Assembly (NCBI RefSeq): GCF_040412425.1 | Contig: NC_089744.1 | Location: forward strand, 29,112,501 to 29,176,500 | Reading direction: 5' to 3' | Origin: Macrobrachium rosenbergii | Taxonomy: Eukaryota > Arthropoda > Malacostraca > Decapoda > Palaemonidae | DNA: 64,000 bases | Position numbers and translations under genes: made by a program | In this document: piece after piece, positions 52,866-62,800 of the stretch | How positions within the stretch are numbered: position 1 is the stretch's first letter | Layout of the letters: each line of letters starts with the position of its first letter | The notes under the pieces: model-generated | Told to the model about the DNA's origin: nothing | Database searches by the model: none | The model's input: the letters and a program-made list of their open reading frames with translations, nothing else

Positions 52866-53122
52866 CAGTTTAGTTGGCCATGCCACGCAACACCTTCTGC
52901 CTGGACTACAATCACTCCGCCAAGGTAAGTAGTTCTGCGACCCAACCCTGCTCGCGACTCAGCGACCCCACGCTTTCGGGGGGGGCAAGGCCCTATGTTA
53001 GGTTAGGTTGGTTACATCTGGTTAGGTCAGGACCTGGCACTATAGGAAAAGTTTGTCTTGTTTGTATTCATCCACCAGTTTCCTAGTCGGAACCTACACG
53101 ACAGCCTTGGCCAACTAAACTG
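52866..53122 (+). mobile_element. 257-bp terminal-inverted-repeat element nested in the R2-type LINE
   Basis: Perfect 15 bp terminal inverted repeats CAGTTTAGTTGGCCA (52866-52880) and TGGCCAACTAAACTG (53108-53122), flanked on both sides by TA (52864-52865, 53123-53124). That fits a Tc1/mariner-type MITE with TA duplication. It splits the LINE between its Myb-like and central parts. Inside it are a GC-rich 15-codon frame ending at a GTAAGT and a short TTAGG-like run (GTTAGGTTAGG). No transposase. Confidence 0.85.
52880..52930 (+). other. Exon-like open frame with splice-donor consensus inside the MITE
   Basis: ATG at 52880 opens MPRNTFCLDYNHSAK, and the AAG codon is followed by GTAAGT (52925-52930), a consensus 5' splice site. 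Third codon positions are nearly all G or C, unlike the AT-rich surroundings. This could be a captured first coding exon or chance. Nothing confirms splicing. Confidence 0.4.
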
Positions 53123-53832
53123 TAGGCGCTCCCTTTGTTCTTTCTGTATCTGGCTCCATCCATTGTCTGGTCTGTTCCAACCATTCAGACCTCTCTGTTA
53201 CATCTTTGGTGTTTCCTCGTGTGTTGTTGTTTGGTAACTCATCATTCCTGTCGTCTTATGTGTCATCGTCTCTTAGTTCTTCTTCTTGTCCTTCGTTGCT
53301 GGGTGTTATTTCTCTTTCCAGTTCCGCTCTTTCTGTTGTGGGGAGCCAGTTCTTTTTCTTTATGTTCCTTACTTGGTCTGTCAGCCTCTGTTCTGTTTGA
53401 GGGGTGTTATTTCTCTCATTCCAGATTTTGACTAGCTTCTTCTGTATCCTCTTTCTGCCGGGTTGCTTCTGATGTAGCATCTCCATATTTCCTTATCTTC
53501 TTCACTTGACCATTTCTTCTGGTTTGCCTGTGTAGCTCCAGTCTCTGGTTGCTGGTTACTGTCGTTGTGGTGGTCAGATGTTGGATGACGACCTCCAAGT
53601 ACCAGACCATTCTCCCCATCTATTGGGTTGTATACCGGACGAAGCTCCTCTGTTGCCAGAGGTTCAGTTTACGTCGTTGTCGTTTATTCTTCCATTTCTT
53701 TCCATCATTGCTGAGTTTTGCTATTTAACCCATAGCTGGACCCCATCGGGAATAGCTACTCATTTACAGCTGAGTAGACTGAGGAAATTATGGTAAAGAT
53801 CCTTTCCCAAGGAATCAGCGCCGAGGAGAGTG

Positions 53833-53888
53833 GTCACCCAGCCAACGACTGACCAGCCCCAATGTTGCTTAACCAGTCCATCGATGAG
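53833..53888 (-). promoter_or_regulatory. 5S rRNA-like segment at the LINE 5' end
   Basis: On the minus strand GGTTAAGCAACATTGGGGCT is followed by GGTCAGTCGTTGGCTGGGTG and ACC. This closely matches the internal-control region of animal 5S rRNA (GTTAAGCAACGT, CTGGTTAGTACTTGGATGGG, TGACC). Upstream CTCATCGATGGACTGG aligns more loosely with 5S CTCGTCTGATCTCGG. The downstream 5S terminus is absent. It may supply a Pol III type-1 internal promoter, or mark a chimera or a target-site remnant. Confidence 0.65.
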
Positions 53889-53897
53889 CTAAACCAT

Positions 53898-53937
53898 TAT
53901 TATTATTAATGTTGTTGTTGTTGTTGTTGTTGCTGTT
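53898..53937. repeat. (ATT)n/(GTT)n run at the LINE 5' boundary
   Basis: Short trinucleotide run directly outside the 5S-like start. Confidence 0.85.
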
Positions 53938-53954
53938 GAGTTTGTATCATAGTT

Positions 53955-54110
53955 TCTCAATCCCTCGAATGAGTTTCTTTGTAGCAGCAGGTAAATTGTA
54001 CAGCAGCTGTCCAAAATTAATTTATTCCTTGACGTTTCGGTAGGGCCTTCTACCATTTTTCAAAAGGCGAATGAAGCCATGCGTACAACTGTGCCAAATT
54101 TATACCCGTA
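53955..54110 (-). mobile_element. Probable PLE 3'-UTR fragment
   Basis: Contains on the minus strand the same hairpin layout as the PLE-A and PLE-B 3' UTRs. It is preceded by TATAAATTTGGCACAGTTGT and followed by AATAAATTAATTTTGGACAG. No coding sequence remains, so family assignment rests on the motif alone. Confidence 0.4.
54027..54068 (-). ncRNA. Third hammerhead-like PLE hairpin motif
   Basis: Minus strand: GCCTTTTGAAAAAT, stem GGTAG...CTACC, then GAAACGTCAAGG. Confidence 0.35.
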
Positions 54111-54353
54111 AGGCCCCCCCCCCCCAACCTCCATCCCCTCATCTATGATTAGGTTTTAATAAAATATCATGTTAAGAAGTGAACGGAGTTCGATGAACTG
54201 TGGTACAGACATGCACTGGACGACTCGCTGCGGATGTTAAACTTTTGGTGGATATCGACGGAGATTTGACGTGGAATTTGTAATAGAAAAATCTTCAAAT
54301 TTTCATTGATACCCATTAAAGTTTACTCATATGGAACGTGGTACAGAGGTGTC

Positions 54354-54393
<40 letters not shown>

Positions 54394-55163
54394 TGAGACG
54401 CAGAATCTCCCAATGGTGCTTTCACCACATGTTATCTGGTTTTTTCTTTCTTACTTAACCTTACGAACAGACAGGCTGACAGCCAACCCAAACTGGGAAC
54501 CTTACTGATAAAGGGCATTGTAATTCAGGAGGGTTCCTTTTTTGGTCGATTTTCAATTTTTGTTTTTACGGGGCTTCATTTTCACACTTTTTTTTTTACT
54601 TCAATCTGTGGTTCTGTCGACCGTCCTCTATACTTCTATTAAATTTCATCAGAGAAGACTAAACAAGCAAATGTGGATTTTGAAATTTATAAACCTGCGT
54701 AATGGGTCTTGTTGTGTAAACACTGGTTTTTAAAATGATTGACAGCACACATGAATTGCTAATTATTGCTGTGGGTTGTGATTCTCTACAAGGGAAATGA
54801 AGACACTTATTCTAACCCTTATAGAATCTCTCGTCTATCATGTTTCCTAAGGTCTGTAATCTGTGGCATTTGGAAAGGTTTATACTAACCTCAAATTGCT
54901 GAACTTTCACGAAATTCGGAGCGTTATACCCTGGAAATCTCACGAAAACCAAACCTACAGTAGACACGCATTGGGTGAAGTTTTAAGAAATCATCTTGAG
55001 CTCTTTAAAATGTTTGGTTTAATAAATAGATTTAAATTGAGCAATAGGGTATGAAATGGATTTGCGTATAATTCTCAATGGGAAATTTTTTTGGGTGATA
55101 TTGTACCATTAATCTGATCGAACTCCATGAATTTATTGATGTTGTGAATTATGATTCATGAAA

Positions 55164-55169
<6 letters not shown>
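54111..55169. other. Gene-free spacer
   Basis: C-run at 54115-54125 and (GT)n at about 54355-54390. Short frames only. Confidence 0.5.

Positions 55170-55243
<74 letters not shown>
55170..55243. repeat. (CT)n microsatellite
   Basis: Pure CT. Confidence 0.97.
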
Positions 55244-55246
<3 letters not shown>

Positions 55247-55619
55247 AATTACGAAAAATTCGGATATGTTGAAGTTTTGTCGTTATCTATAATATACGTG
55301 AATGAAACATAAAACTGTAAATCTGTCTCTGACAAAAGGTTAGTTTAGTTCAGAAGACACATCAATAAACTTACTGTTATTATTTTACCCTCCCCCCCCA
55401 CCGAAAAAAAATATTCTCTTGCAGAACAACAAATATACGTTTATGGAATTCATTATCACGAATTTTGAAATGTGAATGAATAGATGTTTGTAAAGGAGTT
55501 TATGTCGGAGATCTTGAGAGGAAGGAAGAAGGGATGGACAGCGTGTAACCAGGTGTTGAGTGGCAGAAGGTTTATAACGGCTCCCTTTTTAGTTTTCTCT
55601 AAAGGAACACTAATGAGAT

Positions 55620-55898
55620 GCCTATTTGTCTGTCCGTCCGCACTTTTTCTGTCCGCCCTCAGACCTTAACAACTACTAAGGCTAGAGGTACTAGAGGGCT
55701 GCAACTTGGTATGTGGATCATCCACCCTCCAGTCATCAAACATACCAACCAAATTGCAGCCCTCTAGTTTTGATTTTACTTAAGGTTAAAGTTGACCATG
55801 ATCGTGCGTCTGGCAGCGCTTTGGGACAGGCCACTACTGGCCCGTTGCTGAAAGTTTTATGGGCCGCGGCTCATAGAGCATTATGCGCTGTATAGGAA
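55620..55898. repeat. Repeat with internal hairpin
   Basis: ACTAGAGGGCTGCAA (55690-55704) and TTGGTATGT pair with ACATACCAA and TTGCAGCCCTCTAGT (55754-55768). The flanks CTGTCCGTCCGCACTTTTTC and GTTTTATGGGCCGCGGCTCA look like part of a repeat family; I recall similar text from crustacean sequences but cannot check it here. Confidence 0.55.
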
Positions 55899-56794
55899 AC
55901 TTGTATCATGGGATCGAGTGGGAGAGATAAGCTGGTTTGGAGGTGCAATTAGGATATGTGAGTTTCAAAACGACAAGAGGTTTGTATCGTGGAATGTGGT
56001 GAAGCCAATAGAATAGAGGTTTGTGGCGCCGTATATGTCATGTTGATAATGCAGAAGTGGTTGTTGTCACATGTAACTCTTAGAGGTAAAAACATTACTA
56101 TAAGGTTGCAATTGGTCATGGCTAAGAATAGAAAGTGTTGCCTTGTGGTTTGAAACTTTATCCACAGAATTTTTGGCAGAAATCCATGTAGTGGAGAAAG
56201 TCTAATTGTATGGGGGTTGTGATCCTGAAATCGCTGAATTTATTTATTTTACAATTTTGCATTTTTTCCTATAAGTTTAAACTTTTATTTGACCTGAAAA
56301 TTAGATCTCACAGGGTGTCTTTCACATTCGTAAGAATTGATTTTTCAAAGTGTTACGAAGTCAGTTAAGGGGGATCGGTTTCATCAATCTTGGAGGTTGA
56401 ACGAAAGCCAGACTCGATGGTTTGTGAGTCTGTCGGTTGTATATCTGTGTATTTTTTGTTTTTGTTTTAGTATTCATGGACGCTCTATTTCTTCTTCGTA
56501 TTTCAGGCAGTATATTTGTTAAGAGTACATTATTACTAAGCGATTTTACCCAGGTTCATGTCTACAATATTCATCTCATTATGAATGCATGTCTGTAACC
56601 TTTTGGGGAAGTGTATACGTTTGTCTGTCTGTTTAGTTTTTTTAAAGTTCTCTTGTTTTTCTTACCAACAACCCCCTCCCGTCTCCCCACTCTCTTCCCC
56701 CCCACGTGAATATACAATCATCAGCTGACATTTCTAAAGGTCAGAACATTTTGGTGTGATTTGTTGATTCGCACCATTATTCCCCTCTTGCGTT

Positions 56795-56796
<2 letters not shown>
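55899..56796. other. Gene-free spacer
   Basis: Nothing recognised. Confidence 0.5.
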
Positions 56797-56858
<62 letters not shown>

Positions 56859-56985
56859 ACTATGTCTCCGGAAAGATAGAGAATACTGAATCCGAGAACG
56901 TTTATGACCGGATACCGCTCTGGAAAAAGTACTCTAATTCTCACAATAATCGTTGACACAGTGATTACCATGATGCGCGCGCGCT

Positions 56986-57021
<36 letters not shown>

Positions 57022-57084
57022 TACATATGTATGTATGTATATGTGTGTATATACATACATACATACATACATACATACATACAT
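56797..57084. repeat. (GA)n, then (CA)n and (CATA)n tracts
   Basis: GA at about 56797-56853. CA/CATA at about 56987-57084, with a palindromic ACATACATATGTATGT centre. Confidence 0.95.
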
Positions 57085-57190
57085 GCCTTATTAAAATGTA
57101 GTGTCTGCAATTTACAAAGTTTCGTGAACTGATCAGTCGTTCAAGTAGGGAGCGCGCCAAAGGAACGGTTAGAAAGGGACGGTCAGTGAA

Positions 57191-57418
57191 ATGGGCAGTG
57201 GAAACGTTGATGGTAATTAAGCAAAAGTTGATGATAATAATGCAAAAGTTCATTATTATGTAAAAGCTTATGATAATTATGCAAACGTTCATGGTACAAG
57301 CTTTGATAATTATACAGACATAGATGGTAATTATGCAAAAGTTAATGATAGTTATGCAAACGTTGGCACTAATTATGCAATAGTTGATGATAATTATGCA
57401 AGTGTTGACAGTTGGTAA
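57191..57418 (+). repeat. 21-bp minisatellite encoding a heptapeptide-like repeat
   Basis: About 11 imperfect units of GTTGATGATAATTATGCAAAA. In one frame from ATG 57191 (MGSGNVDGN) each unit reads approximately V-D-D-N-Y-A-K. That frame holds a single TAA (57218-57220) before its final TAA at 57416-57418. Nearly all length changes keep the frame. It could be a decayed coding repeat or a plain minisatellite; no flanking gene is recognised. Confidence 0.7.
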
Positions 57419-57544
57419 TCTGAACCAAAAGTATTTTCCATCATACTTTACGACTCAATTTGTAAAAGTGAATGTTGATGAAGTGCTAAAATGTTTACTT
57501 TTTAAATGTTTCAGTGTTTGCAGTAGATTTAACTTCCGAAAACT

Positions 57545-57548
<4 letters not shown>

Positions 57549-57607
<59 letters not shown>
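57549..57607. repeat. (CT)n microsatellite
   Basis: Pure CT. Confidence 0.97.
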
Positions 57608-57610
<3 letters not shown>

Positions 57611-57769
57611 CTGACTGATTTTTGTTTGACATTTGAAAACGATGGTTCACATCCATAATCTTGATGGCCGTAATATATTTTGTATGAATCTAAATTTAAC
57701 GTCTTTTTTATGCAACGTTGTGCGTTCGGTAAACGAGGTTTATGAAGTCGTATCATAGTATGTAATTTT

Positions 57770-57851
57770 TCATTTATATATAATTTATATATACAGTATA
57801 TGTGTGTATATATGTATGTATGTATATAAGTGTATATGTACATATATGTGC

Positions 57852-57899
<48 letters not shown>

Positions 57900-57965
57900 G
57901 TATGTATATATATAAATTTATATATATGTATTATATTATATTGTATAATGTACAGTATATACACA
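57770..57965. repeat. (TA)n-rich block
   Basis: TA with GTAT/TGTG interruptions. Confidence 0.93.
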
Positions 57966-58667
57966 TAGATAGATTACCTGTGTTGATATAATTTCCGTCC
58001 ATCGGAACAACTCTCTTAACTGTATTTTGGGGATTACGTAAGTGATAGAGCGAGTCCATCAACTATTTGACACAGTGATTAACAAGGTTTTTTGAGCATG
58101 ATGTATTTATGGTACCAATTGATTGCTATATGTGTTTTTTTATTCTTTTTTTTTCTGAAAAGTGAGACAGTGAATTAACATTGCGTCTGACCTAGTTTTG
58201 GAACCATGAGAAATGAATGTAGCGTCATGATTTACCAGATTTTTGGAACACGATGTATGTATTAACCTACTGTTTTAACATAAATTTTGAAGCGTGACAT
58301 GTAAATAAATGAGTGGGTTTCAGACTTGCTAATAGAGTGCGTTCCGTCAGTTTCCGTCACATTTATAACATTTCTTCTTGTGAAATCTGGCAAATTATTT
58401 GTGGACGTCTAATGACGAATTAGATCCAAATACAGTAGGTTTCCGAGTGGAATGATTAAAGATCGCCGGATTTTTTACGCCAGATCACATCTTTTGGTAA
58501 TTGCAGTGAACCATTTTGGTATGACCGTCTTAAGCGGTTATAGGTCACATACAGTGGGTCTGTGCCCGTATCTCATAAGGATAACCGTCAGTGAGAGGGC
58601 TTTTAAGTTTTATAATTTCGTCTGAGCAGAATTTAACAACAAATTCTAAGGACTACGTAAGTATAGA
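57966..58667. other. Gene-free spacer
   Basis: Nothing recognised. Confidence 0.5.
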
Positions 58668-58974
58668 CCCCGTAGGGGGTAGTGCCGTCAATCCACCTCA
58701 TGCGGTGCACCGTAGGCACTGCTTAAGGTTCTTTTGTAGCGCTCCTTCGTCCCCTAAATGCAACACCATTCATTCCTTTTACTGTACTTGCATTCATATT
58801 CTCTTTCTTCCATCTAACTTTCCACCCTCTCTAACACTTATTTCATAGTACAACTGGGAAGTTTTCCTCTTGTCACATTTTTCAAACCTTTTTACTGGCA
58901 ATTTCCCTTTCAGCGCTAAATATCCTCATAGGTTCCAGCTCCTGGCCTTTGGCCTAAATTCTTGATTCTCCTCT
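58668..58974 (+). repeat. 280-bp interspersed repeat, copy 9
   Basis: Full-length, beginning CCCCGTAGGGGGTAGTGCCG and ending CTGGCCTTTGGCCTAAATTC. Confidence 0.88.
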
Positions 58975-59411
58975 GTTCTACTTAAGTATGGATATCGTTT
59001 ACCGCAGGTTACAGTTTTGTTCACATGGCGGAGGAAAGTGCCAGTGACTGCTGGTGTCTAGTTATTCATTAGCATCCCACCTCTTAAGGATGCCTCATAT
59101 TGATGAGAAACGAAAGGAAATCCATTTGAAAGCAGTGCGTGCTACTCGCTTCATAGAGATGCAGCATCCACGTTGTGATGAGGTGCTCTTATTACACTAC
59201 TTAGTACGGGAACTGGGTCAGTCCCTTCACTTCTCCCTTTCAAATTGCGGTGCTACATTGCTTTGGTTCTTCGGACTCGCACTGGTGTTTATGGGAGTCA
59301 CTATTCATTAGATTTTGAACAATAATAATAATATAATGAAGGAATTCTTCCTCCTAAAGTTTACTCCGGTTTCAAGAATTTCACATAATTTCCAGAGAAT
59401 CATTGTTACAT

Positions 59412-59415
<4 letters not shown>
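58975..59415. other. Gene-free spacer
   Basis: An 85-codon frame at 59054-59311 (+) has no recognised domain. Confidence 0.45.

Positions 59416-59475
<60 letters not shown>
59416..59475. repeat. (CT)n microsatellite
   Basis: Pure CT. Confidence 0.97.
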
Positions 59476-59478
<3 letters not shown>

Positions 59479-59625
59479 GAATTAAGAGTTCTAATTCTAG
59501 GATTGAGGAGCTCTTGAGAAAGCGTTGCCTTTCGAGGAAATTGAACCTTTCATCTTTGACCTAATCCGAGCTTTCCAACGATCTACATCTGATGTGTAAC
59601 TCAAGAGAAAAGTAGTTATTTCATC

Positions 59626-59740
59626 GGGAATGGGTCAGTTCAGCGCCACCGTTTCAGCGCCGATGATTCCAGCGCCGCCGTTTCAGCGCCAGAAAGTTCA
59701 GCGCTAAATAAATTTCAGCGCCAGACGATTCAGCGCCGCA
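59626..59740 (+). repeat. MULE left terminal inverted repeat
   Basis: Seven CAGCGC boxes start at about 59641, 59655, 59670, 59684, 59699, 59716 and 59731, a spacing of 14-17 bp, mostly preceded by TT. The block GCCGTTTCAGCGCCAGAAAG is matched at the other end. Confidence 0.93.
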
Positions 59741-59861
59741 AATCATTTCTATGCTTTTTTGTGTGTTAATTGCTTCATCGATATTCCTACTGTATAATTA
59801 TTGAAAAATTAACTTATACACTTGATGGTTGTTTATTGTAAGATATATGTAAAATTGTTTG

Positions 59862-60070
59862 TTTTTCTTTTATAGTTGTTTCGTCATTTCTACTACTGTA
59901 TAATTGCAGAGAAACTAGCTCATTCACTTGATGGTTGTTTATGGTAAGATATTTAAGATTATTTGTTTTTCTTTTATAGTTGTTTCGTCATTTCTACTAC
60001 TGTATAATTGCAGAGAAACTAGCTCATTCACTTGATGGTTGTTTATGGTAATATATTTGTAAGATTTCTT
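59862..60070. repeat. About 104 bp tandem duplication in the MULE 5' region
   Basis: The unit containing TCATTTCTACTACTGTATAA and TCATTCACTTGATGGTTGTT occurs twice, 104 bp apart, plus a diverged partial copy upstream at about 59785. Confidence 0.88.
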
Positions 60071-60160
60071 TTTTCTCAAGCATAAAATCTTTTTATTTTG
60101 AATTGTTAGTTTGTGTTTAGATTTTGGAACAACAACACCTTGAGTTTTTTTCCTGAAACC

Positions 60161-61563
60161 ATGGCTGATTCCGTAAAAGTAAGAGAGGCAGAGAAAAGTT
60201 TTGTCATGAAGGCTATATTTATCGTTTCGACAAACACAGCAAAACACAAGATCTTGTTAAGTTTTGGCGATGCCATGAAGATGGTAGATGCAAAGCTCGT
60301 ATTCACACGTTAGAGTGAGGTGATCAAAAAGATTAACGGACATACTCATCCTCCTTCAGCAGTTGCCATAGAAGTAGAAAATGTCTTGACCGATGCCAGA
60401 GACCGAGCTGAAATGACTTGTGAGTTGCCAGTACAATTATAAATACGTGCATCGAGAAAATGTCTGTTGCAGGTATGGCACAGTTACCAAACAGGCACGC
60501 AATGCGAAGAATTATTCGTAGGAAACGTAACGCAGTTAACCAAGTCCCTGAAACCCAAGGTCCATTGAAGAGCTTCAGTTACCAGAAAAGTATATGATGT
60601 ATAATCCTACCCCAGATACCAGTGAAAATTTTTGTTTAATGGATAGAGGACAGGCAGCGAACGGATTATTATATTTGGAAGAGAAAGTTGGTTGGAGCAC
60701 ATTGCAAATTCTACGATTTGGTATGCTGATGGAACATTTGCTGTAGCACCGCAGCTATTTTATCAAGTGTACATTATTCTGGTTAAAAAAAATAATGGAG
60801 TACACCCTGTATTGTATGCGCTTTTACAAAACAAGCAGTATGCAACATATGTGAGGTTGTTTGAGATGATAAAGGAGATGAGCACAAACGCACGACCCGA
60901 CGTAATCAATTGTGATTTTGAGCGAGCTGCTTTTACTGCAATGAAAGACACCTTCCCCAGTGTTGAAATCAGAGGCTGTCTATTGCATCTGTCTCAAAAT
61001 CTACTAAAGCAGCTAAGTGGGTATGGTCTCATGAAGTTATACAACACTAATCCCGACTTTGCATTACATGCGAAAATGATAACTGCTTTATGCTTTGTGC
61101 CAGTTGCTGATCTAGACACTCACATAGATTCATTGACAGGTAATTTACCGGTGGAATTAATTCCAGTTTTAAACTGGTTTGAAGACAGCTATGTAGGCCG
61201 TCCAAACAGACGTGGACCAGGCAGACGAAGTCCTTTATTTCCAACGGAGATGTGGAATATGCATCAAAAGAACATTAAATGGGCACGACAGGACAAATAA
61301 CTATGCTGAGGCGGCTAATAGGAGATTGAAAAAGTGAACTCGGAATGTTACACCCGACTATTTGGAAATTCATCGATGTCCTCAGGCAGGTTCAAAAGGG
61401 AAGGGACGAGTACTTTGAGAAACTTGCATGTGGCCATCAACCACAGTTGAAACTACGTAAATACAGAAACGCAGATGAGAGAATTCTAAAAATTGTTTCT
61501 GAATATGGCACAAAAAATGAAATAGAGTACCTTCGTTCAATAGGACACAATTTAATGAATTAA
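60161..61563 (+). pseudogene. MULE transposase with FLYWCH zinc finger, frameshifted
   Basis: The FLYWCH finger at about 60205-60309 reads GYIYRFDKHS, KFWRCHEDGRCKARIHT with the expected W, C, C and H residues. A shift near 60316 leads to VIKKINGHTHPPS. The middle (60450-60690) is open in pieces (LPEKYMMYNP). The transposase core (60692-61291) has WYADGTFAVAPQLFYQ with the first catalytic D, VINCDFERAA with the second, and a CLLHLSQNL block. A shift near 61291 gives RTNNYAEAANRRL, which holds the conserved NNxxE glutamate. After another shift near 61333 the C-terminus MLHPTIWKFIDVLRQVQKGR, GHQPQLKLRKY and ADERILKIV ends at TAA 61561-61563. All three acidic residues persist. FLYWCH-MULE proteins of this layout are common in arthropods. 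It lacks an intact frame. Confidence 0.85.
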
Positions 61564-61721
61564 ATGAGTTGTTTCTTATATATAATTTTTTCCTAAAATA
61601 TAAATAAATGATTTTTTCGGCTTTATTCTTTTCCTACATGTTTTATAAAGGTTTTAAAACTAATCAAATTATTTAAAAGAAACAAGATTATATTTCAGTG
61701 TCTAGATATATGAGACAGTCT

Positions 61722-61823
61722 CTTTCCGGCGCTGAAAACGTCTGGCGCCGAAATATTTAGCGCTGAACTTTCTGGTGCTGAAACGGCGGCGCTGAAACTG
61801 CGGCGCTGAATAGTGCTGTACCC
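61722..61823 (-). repeat. MULE right terminal inverted repeat
   Basis: Inverse boxes (GGCGCTGAA and variants) start at about 61728, 61744, 61759, 61774, 61788 and 61802. The reverse complement aligns with the left end but lacks one box near the tip. Confidence 0.93.
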
Positions 61824-61846
61824 TATTTCATCAAATGCTACGCGCT

Positions 61847-61874
61847 CACACACACACACACGCACACACACACC

Positions 61875-61920
<46 letters not shown>
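61847..61920. repeat. (CA)n-(GA)n compound microsatellite
   Basis: CA tract passing into GA just outside the MULE. Confidence 0.96.
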
Positions 61921-61922
<2 letters not shown>

Positions 61923-62134
61923 TTCATTATAATTGGAGTGACAGTAATTTGCGCTTTCCTAAGTCTTCAGATAATGGGCAGTTTGGAGTTGAAGGGATGA
62001 CGTATGGTGCGAGTGGAATTAGTTTTTAGGGCTATTATGGTCATTTGCTTTGCATTCTGTACCTCTTTTTAGTTTAAATAACTTAGACGTTGCATGTCAA
62101 CAGAATTTCGTGTGTTCTGCCGAAAATACATTGA

Positions 62135-62800
62135 AAGTTTAATGCAACTTTTATAAGGTGGGTTGTTCAGTTATTAAAAGGTTAATGCGATTTTTATTAG
62201 ATGGGTTGTTCATTTATTTAAAGGTTATTACAACTTTTAGCAGCAGGTTGTTCATTTATTAAAAGGTTAATGCAACTTTTATCAGTGGGTTGTTCAGTTA
62301 TTAAAAGGTTAATGCAATTTTTGTCAGGTGGGTTGTTCCGTTTTAAAAGGTTTCATGCAGTCAGGTGGATTGTTCAGTTATTAAAAGATTAATGCAGCTT
62401 TTATCAGGTGTGTTCTTCATTTATTATAGGTTCCATTGCCTTTAATAAATGAACAACCCACCAGACAAAAATTTCATCAACCTTTTAATAAATGAACAAA
62501 CAACCTGATAAAAGCTGCATTAACCTTTTATTAGATGGGTTGTTCATTTATTAAAAAGTTAATGCAACCTTTATCAGTTCAGTTGTTCATTTATTGAAAG
62601 GTTAAGGCAACTTTTGTCAAGTGGGTTGTTCAGTTATTAAAAGGTTATTGCAATTTTTATTAGATGGATTGTTCAGTTATTAAAAGGTTAATGTAACTAT
62701 GAGTGGGTTGTTCATTTATTAAAAGGTTAAAGCAATTTTTATCAGGTGGGCTGTTCAGTTATTAAAAGGTTAAAGCAATTTTTATCAGGCGGGCTGTAAG
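62135..62800. repeat. 42-43 bp minisatellite with an inverted block
   Basis: About 12 forward units of the type GGGTTGTTCATTTATTAAAAG followed by GTTAATGCAACTTTTATCAG, spaced 42-43 bp. Between about 62437 and 62520 two units occur in reverse complement (AATAAATGAACAACCCACC, AACCTTTTAATAAATGAAC). Confidence 0.93.

Larger units (their letters stand above)
50017..53619 (-). pseudogene. R2-type LINE polyprotein, multiply disrupted
   Basis: Myb/SANT-like N-terminus at about 53530-53340: KKWSSEEDKEIW, then after a shift KLVKIWNERNN, TEQRLTDQ and IKKKNWL. The central part (52695-52156) has LKAKAHKIQRYMNRNKRYQQ and WENIWSNPV. The RT holds [59 protein letters not shown] (motif A), IFQGDSLSPLLF (motif B) and FMDDIKLYGK (motif C, both D present). 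Stops lie near 52155, 51980 and 51497, with a shift near 51650. The C-terminal part (50825-50208) has the zinc knuckle CKKCNMKGETINRIASEC, where R replaces the expected H, and the REL region ILWDFGIRTDR, RPNVTLID and LIDVAIPWD, where RPN replaces the expected RPD. A final shift in a GAAA run near 50242 continues to TAA 50019-50017. It is inactive. Confidence 0.83.
49920..53897 (-). mobile_element. R2-type LINE (Myb, RT, zinc knuckle, restriction-like endonuclease)
   Basis: Near full-length, about 3.7 kb without the nested 257 bp insertion at 52866-53122. Minus-strand order: 5S-rRNA-like start (53888-53833), 5' UTR, Myb-like domain, central linker, RT, thumb, CCHC-type knuckle, restriction-like endonuclease (REL), short 3' UTR, and an AAATAA/AAT tail at about 49952-49920. 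The single-ORF plan and C-terminal REL place it in the R2/R4/NeSL group of target-primed retrotransposons. I cannot assign the clade further. Confidence 0.85.
59617..61832 (+). mobile_element. Complete Mutator-like (MULE) transposon with 9-bp target duplication
   Basis: The element proper is 59626-61823 (2198 bp). Identical TATTTCATC flanks it at 59617-59625 and 61824-61832, the 9 bp duplication typical of Mutator-like elements. Both ends begin GGG and carry about 110 bp terminal inverted repeats built from CAGCGC boxes. Inside are a FLYWCH zinc finger, a MULE transposase domain and the family's C-terminus, with several frame breaks. The perfect duplication and matched ends indicate a single insertion without rearrangement. 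Confidence 0.92.

Noticed and set aside
52990..53012. TTAGG-like run suggesting an interstitial telomere
   Set aside because: Only two to three imperfect units inside the small inverted-repeat element.
50381..53431. Plus-strand frames rich in Leu, Cys and Ser that look like membrane proteins
   Set aside because: They are antisense shadows of the R2-type LINE coding strand.
59640..61810. TTCAGCGCTGAA occurs in the 280-bp repeat and resembles the MULE boxes
   Set aside because: Only a hexamer-scale match. Flanks differ and the repeat has no box array, so common origin is not supported.
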